Part shown: positions 43,795 to 56,339 of the stretch, one piece after another
How the letters are laid out: every line of letters starts with the position of its first letter
Position numbering within the stretch: the first letter of the stretch is position 1
Assembly (NCBI GenBank): GCA_023213395.1
Contig: CM041465.1
Span: forward strand, 223,145,741 to 223,209,740
Source: Cycas panzhihuaensis
Taxonomy: Eukaryota; Cycadophyta
DNA: 64,000 nt
Direction: 5' to 3'
The notes under the pieces: generated by a model
Seen by the model: only the letters and a program-made list of their open reading frames with translations
What the model was told of the DNA's origin: nothing
Database searches by the model: none
Position numbers and translations under genes: made by a program

Positions 43795-45890
43795 CGCATG
43801 GAATATAGGGTTCTTGGTTAACTTGAGGACACTTTGATTGTCACACAAGAGGGATGTAGCTTATGTTTACCAAGCTCTTCAAGAATCCTTCTTAGCCAGA
43901 TAGCCCCTGTAGTTGCATTGCCATCAACTTTATACTTTGCTTCACTAGAGGACAAGGTGACATTTGGCTGGTTTTGGCAACTCCAGGAATAGAGGCAGAA
44001 CCCAGGTTAAAGCAATAGCCTGAGGTCGATCTATGATTATCCCGCCAACTAGCCCAATTAATATCTGTATTATTTGCCAAAGAAGGATTATCCACTTGGC
44101 AGTAATCAAGTCCAAATTGAAGTGAACCCTGAAGATATCTCAGCATCTGCATAGCTGCCTTCTAGTGAAATTTTGGGATGTATCATAAACCTGGAGTAGA
44201 TCCCAACAACATATGAAATATCTGGTCAAGTATGTTTGAAGTAAATTAATTTCCCCACAAGCTACCTATACAAAGTGGGATTGATAGGTTTACCATGCTC
44301 ATCAAAATCCAGCTTGAGGCCGGTCTCCATAGGGGTTGGTGATGGCTTACATTCCTCCATTTGAACTTTTGAAGGGTCTTCCTTGTATATTTGGACTGTG
44401 AAAGGAAGATATGGCCTGGCTACTGCTAGGCTTCCATGCCAAGTAAATAGTGGAGCAACCCGAGGTTAGTTATTTTAAAGTTGCTATTTAATTCCCCTTG
44501 GAGTTATGAAATCCACCCTGTGTTTTTACCAGTTATTTGCAAATCATCAACATACAACACCACTAGAGTGATCGAGTTATCTCAGATTTTGATGTATAAA
44601 TTGGGATCCAAGGATGAGCGTACAAGTCTATGCTTTTGAAAATATTCATCTATCTTCCCGTACCAAGTGCCAGGTGATTGCTTAAGGGCATAAAGGGCCT
44701 TCTTCAACTTCCAAACTAGATATTCTTTTCCATAAACAACTTAGTCGAGAGGTTGATTCAGGTACACTTCCTCCTGTAAGTTGCCATTCAAAAAGGTACT
44801 TTTCACATCCATCTAGAAGACAAGCCAATTAAACTAAGCTGCTAATGCCAAAACAAGCCTCATAGTGGTCATGTTGGCAATAGGAGCAAATGTATCATCA
44901 TAATCGATGCCCTTAATCTATTTGAAACCTTTGGCAACCAATCATGCTTCATAGCATTGAATGGAGCTATCTGCATGAAATTTTGTTTTATAAATCCAAC
45001 GACAAACAATTGGTTTCTTTCCATCTAACAGCTTAACCGACTCCCAAGTGTTATTCTACAAAATAGAATCCATTTCTTCATTCATGGCTGCTTACCACTT
45101 TTGGTTTGTAACAACTTCTTCAAAAGTGGTAGGTTTAGGAGCTGATAATACTTTTTCCTTTAAGGCAAAGTTGGTGGATGGCCTATATTTAGATTGCCTC
45201 TAAGATTGTTGTGGAGGTGATGGAGCAGAAGGGATCATTTGTAGGTACCATTTGGAAAGTTGCTTTGAAGTGACCTCTACTTGAGTATTTTCTGGAGGAA
45301 TTGTGCAAGTAGAAGTAGAAGTAGAGGCAAGAGGTGCAGACGAAGTACCTGGAGTATATGATGAAGATGGAGGTAATTGAACTGTAGGAACATTCTATGT
45401 AGCAAGAGGTGGAATAGGAGTTATTATAAGTTGTTCTTCAAAAAATGAAAGCTGTGATAAATCTAGGTCTTAGTTTTCTTATGAAAAAATTGCATCCCAA
45501 GATGTATGCATTTGTTTAGTAGCAGGATCATAAAGTTTGTTGGATTTGCAATCAGGTTGGTAGCCGATGAAAATACATTTCCTACTTTTGTCATCCAACT
45601 TCTTCTTTTGTTCTTTCAGTATAAGCAAATATGTTGTACAACCAAAAGTGTGCAAATGTGAGACCATGGGTTTTTGACTTGACTAGGCCTCCTTGGGTGT
45701 AATATATAAAACTACCTTGGTTGGACTTCGATTTGTGAGATAAGTAGCAGTGTTAAGGGCTTCAACTGAGAATTGAAGTTCCATTTTTTTTGTAGCAAGC
45801 ATGGCTTTGCCTTTGCTAACCAAGGTGCAATTCATAGGCTCAACAACTCCATTTTACTAAGGTGTGTAAGAGACAAAAAATTGTTGTTTG
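43795..45890 (-). pseudogene. Element F RNase H, RT and integrase C-terminus
   Basis: On minus: from 45885 NGVVEPMNCTLVSKGKAML (end of the integrase core, catalytic Glu context), SPTKVVLYITPKEA, HTFGCTTYLLILKEQKKK, a Pro/Ser/Thr-rich linker, NNTWESVKLLDGKKPIVCRW, KSTFLNGNLQEEVYLNQP, LKKALYALKQSPGTWYGKID, VVLYVDDLQITGKN (intact box), LGLLHYLLG, MLRYLQGSLQFGLDY, STSGYCFNLGSASIPGVAKT, then shifted frames to NPIFHAR. Many stops. The HHCC finger and both catalytic Asp of integrase are missing. Confidence 0.86.
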
Positions 45891-45904
45891 ATGCATCATT
45901 TGTT

Positions 45905-46558
45905 TGTTGTTTGATGCATTGTATCAAATGAACATAATGCATTGATGATTTGTTAGAATGATGCATTGTAGATGCAAGAAAGAATAGGTTCTGTGAGTTG
46001 GCCTTATGGCCTCCTTGATTCTAATTCCATCTCTGGTTGTAGTTTTTGTTCTGTTGATTGCCCTGAGGGGCATATTGATTTTGCCTTTTGAGTCCTTCGT
46101 AGTTGCCACGTCTATGGTTCTGATTGTCCTGAGTTGCAGGGTAGTTTTGGTGTTGTTGCTGTTGCAAGTCAACTTTCTTCTTCGTACAATTGGGTGTAAT
46201 GTGACTAGGTTTGCCACAATAGTGATAGACAATCTGACTAGGATATTGAGGATGTTGTTGATATGGATGTTGGTTCAAATTCATTGAACTAAACTACTGA
46301 TTAAGGTGTGAACATTGTTGTTTCCCCTTATGTCGTGCAACTAAGGCAAGAGTTGATCGAGAGGCACTTAAATCTCCAAGTTTGTTCAAAATACATTCCT
46401 CTTGAAGCATAAGCCCTTCGAAAGTGTTGAAATCCAATGTGGCAAGATGATTGGAATGAAGCATATTAGATATAAGAGAATTGTATCCTGTTGGCAATAC
46501 ATTCACAATACTAAATATCAAGTCACTATTTTCAGGTGGCTGCCCATAATGCTCAACT
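45905..46558 (-). pseudogene. Element F gag C-terminal part
   Basis: IFSIVNVLPTGYNSLISNM, FEGLMLQEECILNKLGDL, then a knuckle YHYCGKPSHITPNC whose first Cys is Tyr, a Gln-rich run and Asn/Arg-rich tail. After about 45960 the text jumps to the end of integrase; protease is absent. Upstream gag is across element E at 54047. Confidence 0.84.
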
Positions 46559-46563
46559 GGTTC

Positions 46564-47117
46564 TGTTAAACCTTATGTTTACATGTTAAGATTATGTACT
46601 TTATTTTTCATGTAATATTTATACTTTTGTACTTTAGGGGTGACTTATCACTTAAGTGATAAAGTGCACACCCACATTCTTTCTAGTGACACAACGTTAT
46701 CACTAAAGGGTCAAATGACCCCCCATGCACTTTTGCTCACTTGAGAGCCCCAAAAGGACACATGTCCTACATGCAAGGGACGTACCTTGGATGTTTGACA
46801 CTTGCCAAACATTTAATGCCTTAGGTCTCTCATTTCACTCTATATAATGAGACCTCTTCTCATTGTTCTCATATAGAGTTGGAGCTGTATTGTTATGCTG
46901 TCAGTTTGCTAATCAAACTGTTATTCATTTGGAGGTTGGACCAATTCCAACCCCTCACATTTGGTATCATTTTCTTGCTCCTTCTTCTCATGCTTTGTCT
47001 TGCTTATGTTTTTCATCTTAAGAGTATCATACTTGTTAGCATTTGTTGCTTTCTAGAACTAGAGTGAACCTAGCTTCTAGATCTTGGGATTGTGAGGCCA
47101 TTAGGCCCCTTTTCACA
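46564..47117 (+). repeat. Element E 5' LTR
   Basis: TGTTAAACC to CCCCTTTTCACA, with TCACTTAAGTGA and CTATATAATGAG as in D. Confidence 0.95.
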
Positions 47118-49289
47118 TTTGGTATTAGAGCTAGAGGAGACTAGTTCCCTCTGTTCTGATTTTTTCTGCTCAAGGAGATTCAAAGAAGGGTTACAAACCC
47201 TTGGTGACGACCTTAAGCCCTCCAAGGTTTGCTAAGACCCATTTTATGCAGATTCAAGCTTCTTGGAGCAGTGTTGAAGACTGGAGCAAGGCTACTTTCA
47301 GATCTGAATTTTTTTTTTCCAGATCTCTATCAAAGGGTGCAACACTGTTTTCTTCAAAAATAATGTTTTTTCTTTAATTTTTCTTCAAGAAAAATTTATT
47401 TTTTTAGAAATAAGAGGTAGATCTAAGATATTAGATCACTTTGTGACTACAAATCTGCTTTGTAAGCATTTTTTGAGGCTCATAACTGTTTTGCAATCAA
47501 TTTGTATCAGTTGTTCCTCAAATCTGGGCATGTTTACTCACGTTTTTTGTAATTTTTCTACTAAAATTTGCATTTTTTAACTAATTTTTTTCTTACATTT
47601 GGGTGATGAGCTATTCTCCAGCCATTTGAAGCTCTCAGACTGAATTTACTTGAAGTTTGAGGCCCCTTGCAGGTTGTGGATCAATTTCTGGGCATTTTCA
47701 GCCTTGAAACCCTACTCGAAAAGCACAAAAAATTACTGTTTTTCACTCTTTTTTCTCATATCAAGATGGCTGTCCACATACTGACCCTACATGCAGCTGT
47801 AGCAGACTTAAGAGAAAAGTTTTAGTGATTAATACAAGGGTTTAAAACTCCGGACAGCTGTACGGCTCTAGTTTTTCTTTCTCAAAGATGTGTAACCAAC
47901 CATAACTTCAATTACTTGCAGCTCTCTGCACACTTGACGAAAAGCCTTGAGATTTTAGAGGGAGTTGGATACCACTTGGGCACCCCTCCTCCTGAATTTT
48001 CAGCACAAACAGTGGTCTCTACACGTTGTTATCATCATTTGCATGTCCACGGGAGTCGCCCAAGTCACGCTGCTATGATTGCAAATTTTTTTATGTGTGA
48101 TAAGTGACTCAAACAAGTAATTTCTAAGCACCATTATCATCATTAAGTGAATAATTTCACTATTTTTAGTGCTTATTAAGGCTCCCTGCGTGGTGTCCTT
48201 ATTGCTCAAAGTTACAAAAAAAAAAAAAAATTGAATTTCAGCCTTTATTTTTAAGCACTTCAAGCTTTATTTTACACTTATTCCATGTTTGTAAGTGTTA
48301 AAAAGTCTTGTTGAAAGTGATTTTAAGTATTGATACTTTGTCAAAAGTGATATTTATCACTATTTCAACACTCCTTTTAAGGCACCTTGCATGGTGGCCT
48401 ATTGCCCTTAGTCACAAAAAGGGCTCAAAAATACTTTGTACTTAATAAAATCACTTCATTTTTTGATCGTTGGGACTATTTTTAAAAGTCCCAACACTTG
48501 GTGCTTGGTGTCCTATTTTGGAAGTGGCTCTCTTTCCTTCACTCTTGAGCATTAAAAGGAACCCATTTGTATCTTCATCACAAGGTTTTGCTTTGCTTCA
48601 TTGAGTACTGAAGCACATTTTCAAAGTGCTTTTATTGGAAAACTCATTGTAATCAAGCATCTGTTTTTTACTTGGATTTGCATAAGCACTACACTTCATT
48701 AAGTGCTCAATTGTAACAACACTTTAAGTGTTCATATTGATGTACTAAATTTGCTTCTTTTTGAAGCCTCTTTTCATTGTAAACTTAATCAAGCACTTTC
48801 ATAAGTACATCATCCAAGTAAAATTAAATCTTAAGTTCATTTTAACTTTCTAAAAAATGACTTAAAAATCTTGTTGGAGAGGCCCGAAAAAGGTTCAAAC
48901 CTTGCCTCTGAAATAACCTTAAGCTTGGTGCATTCCCTAGGGGACCAACCGACCATACGGTCAATGCACGACAATCAAGATTGCTTGAGGGAAAGGAGGT
49001 TCGAAAAGGGTGTTATTGGGGCTATGAATCCCAGGGAAAGCATGGTACATCCATGCAGATCAACCCTACCTACCTTGTCCTAGATTTAACTTGGCGAACT
49101 GTTGGATCTCCTCTATAGATCAGGGTTGGACCAACTCCATAGCCTAGTCCTCCACCTCTCATCATTCCATTCAGTTGTTGGATCTTCTAGTAAGATCTGA
49201 ACTGTTGGTTTCGTTAGAAGGTGGAACTTAAGCAACGAAAGCTTTGAGTTTCCAAGTTATCTGCTAGCTTCAAGCCTTACAACTGAAAC
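47118..49289 (+). other. Element E leader with primer site and conserved stem-loop
   Basis: Primer site TGGTATTAGAGC at 47119-47130 (one change). The 2.2-kb leader aligns with that of D, including the stem-loop at about 48879-48911 (AGAGGC...GCCTCT). A TC/A-run-rich part differs by indels. No convincing gene. Confidence 0.75.
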
Positions 49290-50320
49290 ATGGCTGCAAT
49301 TAACATGCTTAATGCATGCACCATTAGATTAACAGGACAAGATAACTATCAAGAATGGAAGAGGATCACTCAGAATCTATTGATCATGAATGAATTTTGG
49401 GGTTATGTTTCTGGAAGAATACCCCAACCTGTACCTGTTGTCAATGGCAATGTAACTGTTCAATCTGATGATGCTTTTGTTGTTGCTTGGGAAGCCAAAG
49501 ATGAAATCGCTTTGGCATTCCTTCATATGATTGTTGATGTACATGTAGATCAAAACATTGTATGTGCAAAAACTTCTAAGGAAGCTTGGGACATTTTGTC
49601 CTCTTTGTATGAAAGGCGAGATGAAACTTGCATTTTGATGGTAAAAGCTAAGTTGTATTCTGTAAAGTTTGTCAAGCCTATGTCGGCTTTTCTTTCCTCC
49701 ATCAAGGAGGTATGTAATGAGTTGAATACACTAGGTAGTCCTGCAACAGGAGATGAACTTATAACATCTATCACCAAAGCTTTGCCAAAGGACTACAATG
49801 ACTTTATATCTTCTACTACAAGAGATGGTTCTCTCAAAAGAATGTCATTTAATGAATTTGAAAGTTTATTGCTTCAGGAGGAACAAATTTACACCAAGGA
49901 GAACAAGGACGAACCATCAACATCAGGTGCACTCACGGCCAAATCAAAGGCCAAACAGAACCCTAAACTTGCACTCTCAAAACGGTTTGGGAACATGAAC
50001 ATTGGTTCTTCAAAGACCAATGTTGTGTGTCATTATTGTGGCAAAGCTGGCCACATAGCACCTGATTATAGGAAGAAGCAAGCAGATCTACGTCAACAAC
50101 AGCAGCAACCATGTCAACAAAATCAGAGACAGCAGTAGCCACGGCAACAATTCCAACAAAGATTCCAGCAACAACAGCAGCAACAACCCCCTGGACCAAA
50201 TCGAGGTGCCTATCGAGGAGGTCAAAGAGGAAGGGGGGGTTTTAGAAGTGGCAATCAATGCCACTTCAATCAGTTTGCAGATGAAGACAAACTCTTTTGT
50301 GCTTATCAATCATCCAAGGT
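49290..50320 (+). pseudogene. Element E gag
   Basis: Open from ATG 49290 for 282 codons: MAAINMLNACTIRLTG, NYQEWKRITQNLLIMNEFWGYV, AWEAKDEIALAFLHMIVDVHV, KEAWDILSSLYERRDE, MSAFLSSIKEVCNELNTLG and knuckle CHYCGKAGHIAPDY, where the last Cys is Tyr. TAG at 50136 (a Gln in context) ends it. The Gln/Arg/Gly tail (RGAYRGGQRGRGGFRSG) follows in the same frame. Capsid looks complete, so this is a good reference for repairing the reading of D. Confidence 0.9.
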
Positions 50321-51600
50321 TGATGAAACTTGGATTATTGATTCTGGAGCTTCACAACACATGACTGGGAGTGAAGAACTCCTTACCGACATCAAGGCAT
50401 GTAAAGGTCAATTAGAGACCTTTGGCAACAATCAATCTGTTAAGATTTCTGGAATAGGCACAATAGCTCCATTTCACTCTTCTTCTAATCCTTCCTCTTC
50501 ATTTCCCAATGGCAATGCCTACTTCATACCTTCTATGGACAAAAACTTACTATCTGTTAGCAAGTTGGACAAGCAACAGATGAGCGTCTTGTTCAGAAAT
50601 GGGAAATGTGTAATAAGTGACAAAGATGACCAAGTAGTAGCTGTTGGATATGAGGATCATGGCCTCTACAAATTGGATGCAAATAATATAACACTTGATT
50701 CTGCTTACTCTGGTTCTATTTTCACTCAACACTCGTCCAAGATGCAACTTTGGCATCAACGGCTAGGCCATTTGAGCTTAGACAATTTAAGGTAGATGAT
50801 CAACAAAAATATGGTACATGGGCTTCCAAAGATCTATGGCACAAAATGTCTTTGTGAAGCGTGCATAATGGGGAGTCAACATCGCTTGCCTTTCCTTAAA
50901 GGCAAAGCTGGGCATGCATCACATCCCTTGCAGCTGGTACACTCAGATTTGTGTGGACCTATGTCCATCGCATCTTTTGGAGGAGCTTTGTACTACATCT
51001 CCTTCATTGATGACTTTTCTCATAAGGTCTGGGTCTACTTTATCAAGCACAAGTCTGAAGCTTTTTCAAAGTTCAAAGAATTCAGGCTTGAAGTGGAGAA
51101 CGAGTCTGGCCACTCTATCAAGACATTAAGGACAGACAATGGAGGTGAATTTACTTCAAATGAATTCACCCAATTCTGCAAGGATAATGGTATTCAGAGA
51201 CAACTCACTCTTCCTCACACTCCTCAACAAAATGGAGTCTTCGAAAGAACGAACAGAACTTTGGCTAATAAAGCCAAAGCAATGATGCTTGCACAAGGAC
51301 TCACTCGAGCTTACTGGGTAGAGGCATTCCACACAGCTGCCTATGTGGCCAATCGAAGTCCAACTACAGCAGTCACCGACATCACACCCGAGGAGGCATG
51401 GTCTGGCAAAAAGCCAACTGTCAGCCATTTGAGGACTTTTGGGTGCACTGCTTATATGCACATACTCGATCAACAAAGAACAAAATTAGACAAACATAGT
51501 CTAAAATGCATCTTTGTAGGTTATGCCATTCATAGCAAAGACTACAAGTTGTATGATCCCATTGGGAAGAAAATGCATCTCTCAAGAGATGTAATCTTTG
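50321..51600 (+). pseudogene. Element E protease and integrase, one stop
   Basis: Protease site WIIDSGASQHMTGSEELL is intact, then AYFIPSMDKNLLSVSKL. Integrase: LWHQRLGHLSLDNLR, TAG (50793) for Gln, MINKNMVHGLP, CEACIMGSQHRLPF, VHSDLCGPM (Asp 1), FIDDFSHKVWVYF, LRTDNGGEFTSNEF (Asp 2), TPQQNGVFERTNRTL (Glu), YWVEAFHTAAYVANRSPTTAV, RTFGCTAYMH and SRDVIFVEDDHK. All catalytic residues are present. Apart from the single stop it looks functional. Confidence 0.9.
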
Positions 51601-53480
51601 TTGAAGACGATCATAAGGAGTTGCAAACAACATCTATGCAACCCCCCATTGACAAAGGCAAGAAGATTGTTGAGGCTTTGCTTCCCTCTCAATCTTCTAC
51701 TCCATGTACATCATCTGTACCTGTTGGACCATCCACATCATCTGATTTAGCTCCACTTGATCCTAGCACATCTTCTGTTGATCAACCACTTTGACCAGAA
51801 GATCTTGAGGTTCAAGTCACTTCAATTCAAAAGTTACCAAAATGGTACACTCAAACAGTACAGGATGACCACATCATTGAAGGAAAACGTGCATCAAAAT
51901 ATAGGCAACAGACCAATTATGCACTTATGGCTGAAGTGCTATGTGTTGATGAGCCTTCTACCTTTGAGGAGGCTTCTAAAAATGAAAATTGGAAGGCTGC
52001 CATGGATGAAGAAATCCATTCTATTGAAAAGAATGGTACTTGGGATTTGGTTGAATTGCCAAAACATAAATAGGCAATCGGTTGCAAATGGGTCTACAAG
52101 ACCAAATTCCACTCTGATGGTACACTTAAGCAGTAGAAGGCCTGCCTTGTGGCAAAAGGATTCAAACAAAAGGAAGGCATAGACTATGAGGAGACTTTTG
52201 CACCAGTGGCAAATATGAACACCATCAGACTCATCTTGGCCTTAGCAACTCAATGCAAATGGCCAATCTTTCAGATGGACGTGAAGAGCACCTTTCTTAA
52301 TGGCGATCTTCAGGAGGAGGTATACTTGGAGCAAGCTCCCGGTTACAAGGTACAAGGCAAGGAGCATTTAGTATGTCGCCTAAAAAAGGCATTATATGGC
52401 TTGAAACAAGTTCCAAGAGCATGGTCCTCAAAGATCGATGATTACGTCTTGAGACATGGGTTTCATCGATCCACTTCAGACCCTAACCTATACATCAAAC
52501 ATGAAAAAAACCATGCCATTTTTGTTGTCTTGTATGTAGATGACTTAGTGATCACTGGCAATGACACTAAGATGATAAACATTCTCCAGGATGACTTAAA
52601 GAGAAGTTTCGAGATAACAGATCTTGGACTTCTCCATTATTTCTTAGGCTTTGAGGTATGACAACAGCCAGGCTATATCTTCATCTCCCAAGTGAAATAT
52701 TCTTGGGACATTTTGCAGATTCGGGATGCACGGCGCAAGCCGACCACACCAATGGAGAATGGAACTAAGCTTACTCTCAATGAGGAAGCTGCACCTGCAG
52801 ATCCCACTCTTTACCGACAGTTGATTGGTAGCCTCATTTATCTCACCAACACTCAACCAGATATTTCATTTGCAGTTGGGATTTATTCATGATACATGTC
52901 TCAACCCAATCAGAAACATTAGAATGCAGCTAAATGCATACTTAAATACATCAAAGGCACATTGCAGCATGGCCTTGAGTATGCACATGATGAGAACTTC
53001 ACTCTGGAAGGGTTCTTCGATTCTGATTGGGCAGGTTGCCAAGATAGCAGGAGATCAACCTCGGATTACTGTTTTACCCTTGGTTCAACAGTTGTTTCAT
53101 GGAGTTGCAAGAAGCAACCCAATGTTACCTTGTCCTCCATCGAAGCAGAATACCAAGCTGTAGTCAGCACAGCTTGTGAAGCTATCTGGCTATGACGGAT
53201 TTTTGGAGAACTTGGACTTGAGCAGGATCACCCCACCAGGATATACTGTGACAATCAAAGTGTACTCAAGTTAGCCAAGAATCCAATTTTTCATGCACGG
53301 ACCAAACGCATCGAGGTTCGTCATCACTTCATCAGAAAGCATGTGCAGAACGGTGAGATCAACCTCCAATATAGACCTACAGAGGAGCAGACAGCAGATA
53401 TCTTTACCAAGCCTCTTGGTAGAGAAAAGTTTGTAAAATTCAGAGATGGTCTTGGCGTCCGACTTAACTTTGTAAACAGC
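51601..53480 (+). pseudogene. Element E reverse transcriptase and RNase H
   Basis: Linker open to 51794 (TGA at an Arg codon), then stops at about 52072 and 52135. RT from 52149: GIDYEETFAPVANMNTIRL, FQMDVKSTFLNGDLQEEVYL, YGLKQVPRAWSSKIDDYVL, VVLYVDDLVITGND (intact) and LGLLHYFLGFEV then TGA. RNase H: YRQLIGSLIYLTNTQPDISF, GFFDSDWAGCQDSRRSTSDYC, LSSIEAEYQAVVSTACEAIWL then TGA, CDNQSVLKLAKNP and FTKPLGREKFVKFRDGLG. Purine run AAGGGGGGG (53481-53489) abuts the LTR. Confidence 0.9.
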
Positions 53481-53489
53481 AAGGGGGGG

Positions 53490-54041
53490 TGTTAAACCTT
53501 ATGTTTACATGTTAAGATTATGTACTTTATTTTTCATGTAATATTTGTACTTTTGTACTTTAGGGGTGACTTATCACTTAAGTGATAAAGTGCACACCCA
53601 CATTCTTTCTAGTGACACAACGTTGTCACTGAAGGGTCAAATGACCCCCCATGCACTTTTGCTCACTTGAGAACCCCAAAAGGACACACGTCCTACATGC
53701 AAGGCATGTACCTTGGATGTTTGACACTTGTCAAACATTCAATGCCTTAGGTCTCTCATTTCACTCTATATAATGAGACCTCTTCTCATTGTTCTCATAT
53801 AGAGTTGGAGTCAGATTGTTATCTTTGTCAGTTTGCTAATCAAACTGTTTTTCATTTGGAGGTTGGACCAATTCCAACCCCTCACATTTGGTATCATTTT
53901 CTTGCTCCTTCTCATGCTTTGTCTTGCTTATGTTTTTCATCTTAAGAGTATCATACTTGTTAGCATTTGTTGCTTTCTAGAACTAGAGTGAACCTAGCTT
54001 CTAGATCTTAGGATTGTGGGGCCATTAGGCCCCTTTTCATA
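53490..54041 (+). repeat. Element E 3' LTR
   Basis: 552 bp, TGTTAAACC to TTTTCATA (CACA in the 5' copy), followed by TSD GGTTC. Confidence 0.94.
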
Positions 54042-54046
54042 GGTTC

Positions 54047-54477
54047 TTAATTGACTTGATTTGAGTCAAGTGAGTTGTAATTGATTTTGCATACGGTATA
54101 GGGTAGAGTTGTGCTTTGATAATGACAACTCTAGCATTGTCCTTCCTTTTGTACAGTGCACAAATTGTGTTCTGAGCTTCAATAGAAGTGATAGCAAGCT
54201 CAATGTTTTGGTCAATATTATTCTCACAGGAAATGTGTAGAAAGGAGAGTGCAATTTCATCGTATTCATTGAACGCAGGAAGGGCAACTGGATTAGGTGG
54301 TATGGTAATGGTAGGATTGTTAGGATCTTTAGTAGGTTCAAGTTTAGCAGTGGCACTATAAACATAAGTCTAAAGTTTATTTATTATCAGTATGTTCTTG
54401 ACTTGTTTCTTCCAAGCCAAGAAATTATCACTGCTTGATAATTTAATAATATTGGTTGCAACCATTTGAAGTGTCAT
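54047..54477 (-). pseudogene. Element F gag N-terminal part
   Basis: ATG at 54477 (MTLQMVATNIIKLSSSDN), FLAWKKQVKNILIINKL, a stop, then PPNPVALPAFNEYDEIAL, SFLHISCENNIDQNIELAIT, TICALYKRKDNARVVIIKAQL and THLTQIKSIKN, where element E interrupts. The NF.AWK pattern is the usual copia gag start. Confidence 0.83.
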
Positions 54478-55369
54478 TATATCTTAAATAAGTGTCATGT
54501 CTACGTAAAAGGTTTGTTAACCTAGTATCTAAAGTTTTCAGTGTCTCCTTGCCTAACACCCTATGGTAGTTGAGATAATTTTGTTTGATGGTGTACCTAC
54601 TCACAAATAGCAGCTCGGGGACCCTATATATTCGAAGGTATGTAGGCGTTACTGAAGGTTCTATCGCCCCCTCAACACTGTTGATCTACTTGCATCAGAT
54701 TTATGGCCTGAATGACAGATCCTCGTCCAAGGGCACGCTTCCAACCAAGGCATTCACCCTCTCCAGGTCTAGCCTAGTCTCCAAGTTCCAAGGCTTATCA
54801 AGTAAACACCTTAGTTCGCCACTCAATACACCTTATAACTATTGCCTCCCCCTACAATTCATAGAGTTCGAGAAGGTACAATAATGTGTGTGAGAGTGGT
54901 ACTTTCAAGGGTCCTAACCATTCCTTTTGTAAGACTGGTACTAAAGTGTTGCTAAATTAGGTGTTAATCTTTTAATCTTTCAAGTTTTTAAAAAATTTAT
55001 AAGATTTTGTAATTAAAACTAAAAGAACTACTTAGAACAAATTAAAAAAGGCTAAAGAAAACTTAAAAAAGGGCTTAAATCATAAATAATAGGTTATAAA
55101 AGACTTAAAACGTTAAAAATTGGTTAAAAAGACTTTAAAAAAGTTAGAACATTAAAAATGGGTTAAAAAGACTTTAAAAACGTTAGAACAAAAAGACTCT
55201 ACTAGAGGGACAAATATTAAAAAGAGGTATATACATAAAATATTCAAAAAAATATAAACTAAAGTTTTAAACTATTCAAAAAATTAATAATAATTTCAAA
55301 TGGGCGATGTATAGGGGAGACTAAATGAGGATATAATTGGAGTATCTTTTGAATGAAGTTAAGAAAGCA

Positions 55370-55688
55370 TGGAGCCTCATGGGGCTGGGTGGATTGGCAA
55401 GATGTGGCGATTACCAAGAAGAGACCCAGGTTCAAAACTCATGAGTGCAAGTCACTTCACAGGGAAGTAGTCTGACTGGTGTCCGTTGCTGCAAAGAAAG
55501 TAGTCCGACCAAAGTTCGTTGAGTGTGCGCCAATTGTACAATGGCGGTATGAACTCCAAGCGTGGCCAGTACAAAGGCAGTATGAAAACCTGGATCTCGG
55601 GGGTCCCCCTTCCTTTGGAACTTTGTACCAAGGGTGGTTAGAGGTTCTCCTCTAGATATCAAAAAAAAAAAAAAAAAAAAAAGAGAAC
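55370..55688 (+). mobile_element. tRNA-derived SINE with poly(A) tail and 14-bp TSD
   Basis: A 319-bp unit flanked by AAGTTAAGAAAGCA at 55356-55369 and 55689-55702. Near its 5' end GGCTGGGTGGATTGGC (55383) resembles a pol III A box and GGTTCAAAACTC (55429-55440) a B box, about 40 bases apart. It ends in 22 A (55661-55682). No coding. These are the features of a tRNA-derived SINE moved by LINE machinery. Confidence 0.85.
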
Positions 55689-56339
55689 AAGTTAAGAAAG
55701 CACGATCTGGCACTGTATCTCAACTCTGGACATAGAGAGGGTCCCAATGAGTAGCCATATTGCCCAGTTTCGTCAGTCACACATCGACTAGCAATCAAGT
55801 GAAACTTATTGAAGTTGTTTGGATTCACACCATAAAATTCTATCAAAGAAATCTCAAAAGATGGCAGATAGCTGGGTTATCAATGTTGCTGCCACTTCTT
55901 GACACCGGATACTTGGCGACGAGACCAAGGATTGTCGCTATAAAGTCTCTGCCATTAAAAACATCACCACTAACATAACAGATACCCCAATCCTGTACTC
56001 AGTCCAAACAAAACAAATTCTCCTGCCTTGAATGCAAATTCTCTATGGTGCTCCCTAAGAAATGATCGACAGAGATCTATTGCAACTTTGCTTGCAAAAG
56101 CACCCTTGAAACGGGATTAGTTGATGACATTGAATCGGTCGTTACATTTGGATTAAAAGCAGTGTGAGGACATCATGTGTCTCGTCTGTTTAAATTAGTT
56201 GGAGAGGTACGAGGAGATTCACTGGCTCGCCAACTGCTATTATATTTTTCACATGGGTTGTTTGGATACAATGGCACAACTCCAATACCTGTCTCGATAG
56301 CCTCTTGTACCACTACCACAGTAGGCGATTAGTAGTGGA

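Larger units (their letters stand above)
46564..54041 (+). mobile_element. Element E: complete Ty1/copia inside element F, sibling of D
   Basis: 7.5 kb, LTRs 554 and 552 bp, flanked by GGTTC (46559-46563 and 54042-54046). Gag and integrase are better preserved than in D. Leader, gag and pol align with D along their length. Removing E rejoins F gag at IKN|Q. Confidence 0.96.

Noticed and set aside
55432-55846. Minus-strand frames over the SINE
   Set aside because: They include the poly(A) tail read as Phe/Lys runs; the unit is better explained as a non-coding SINE.
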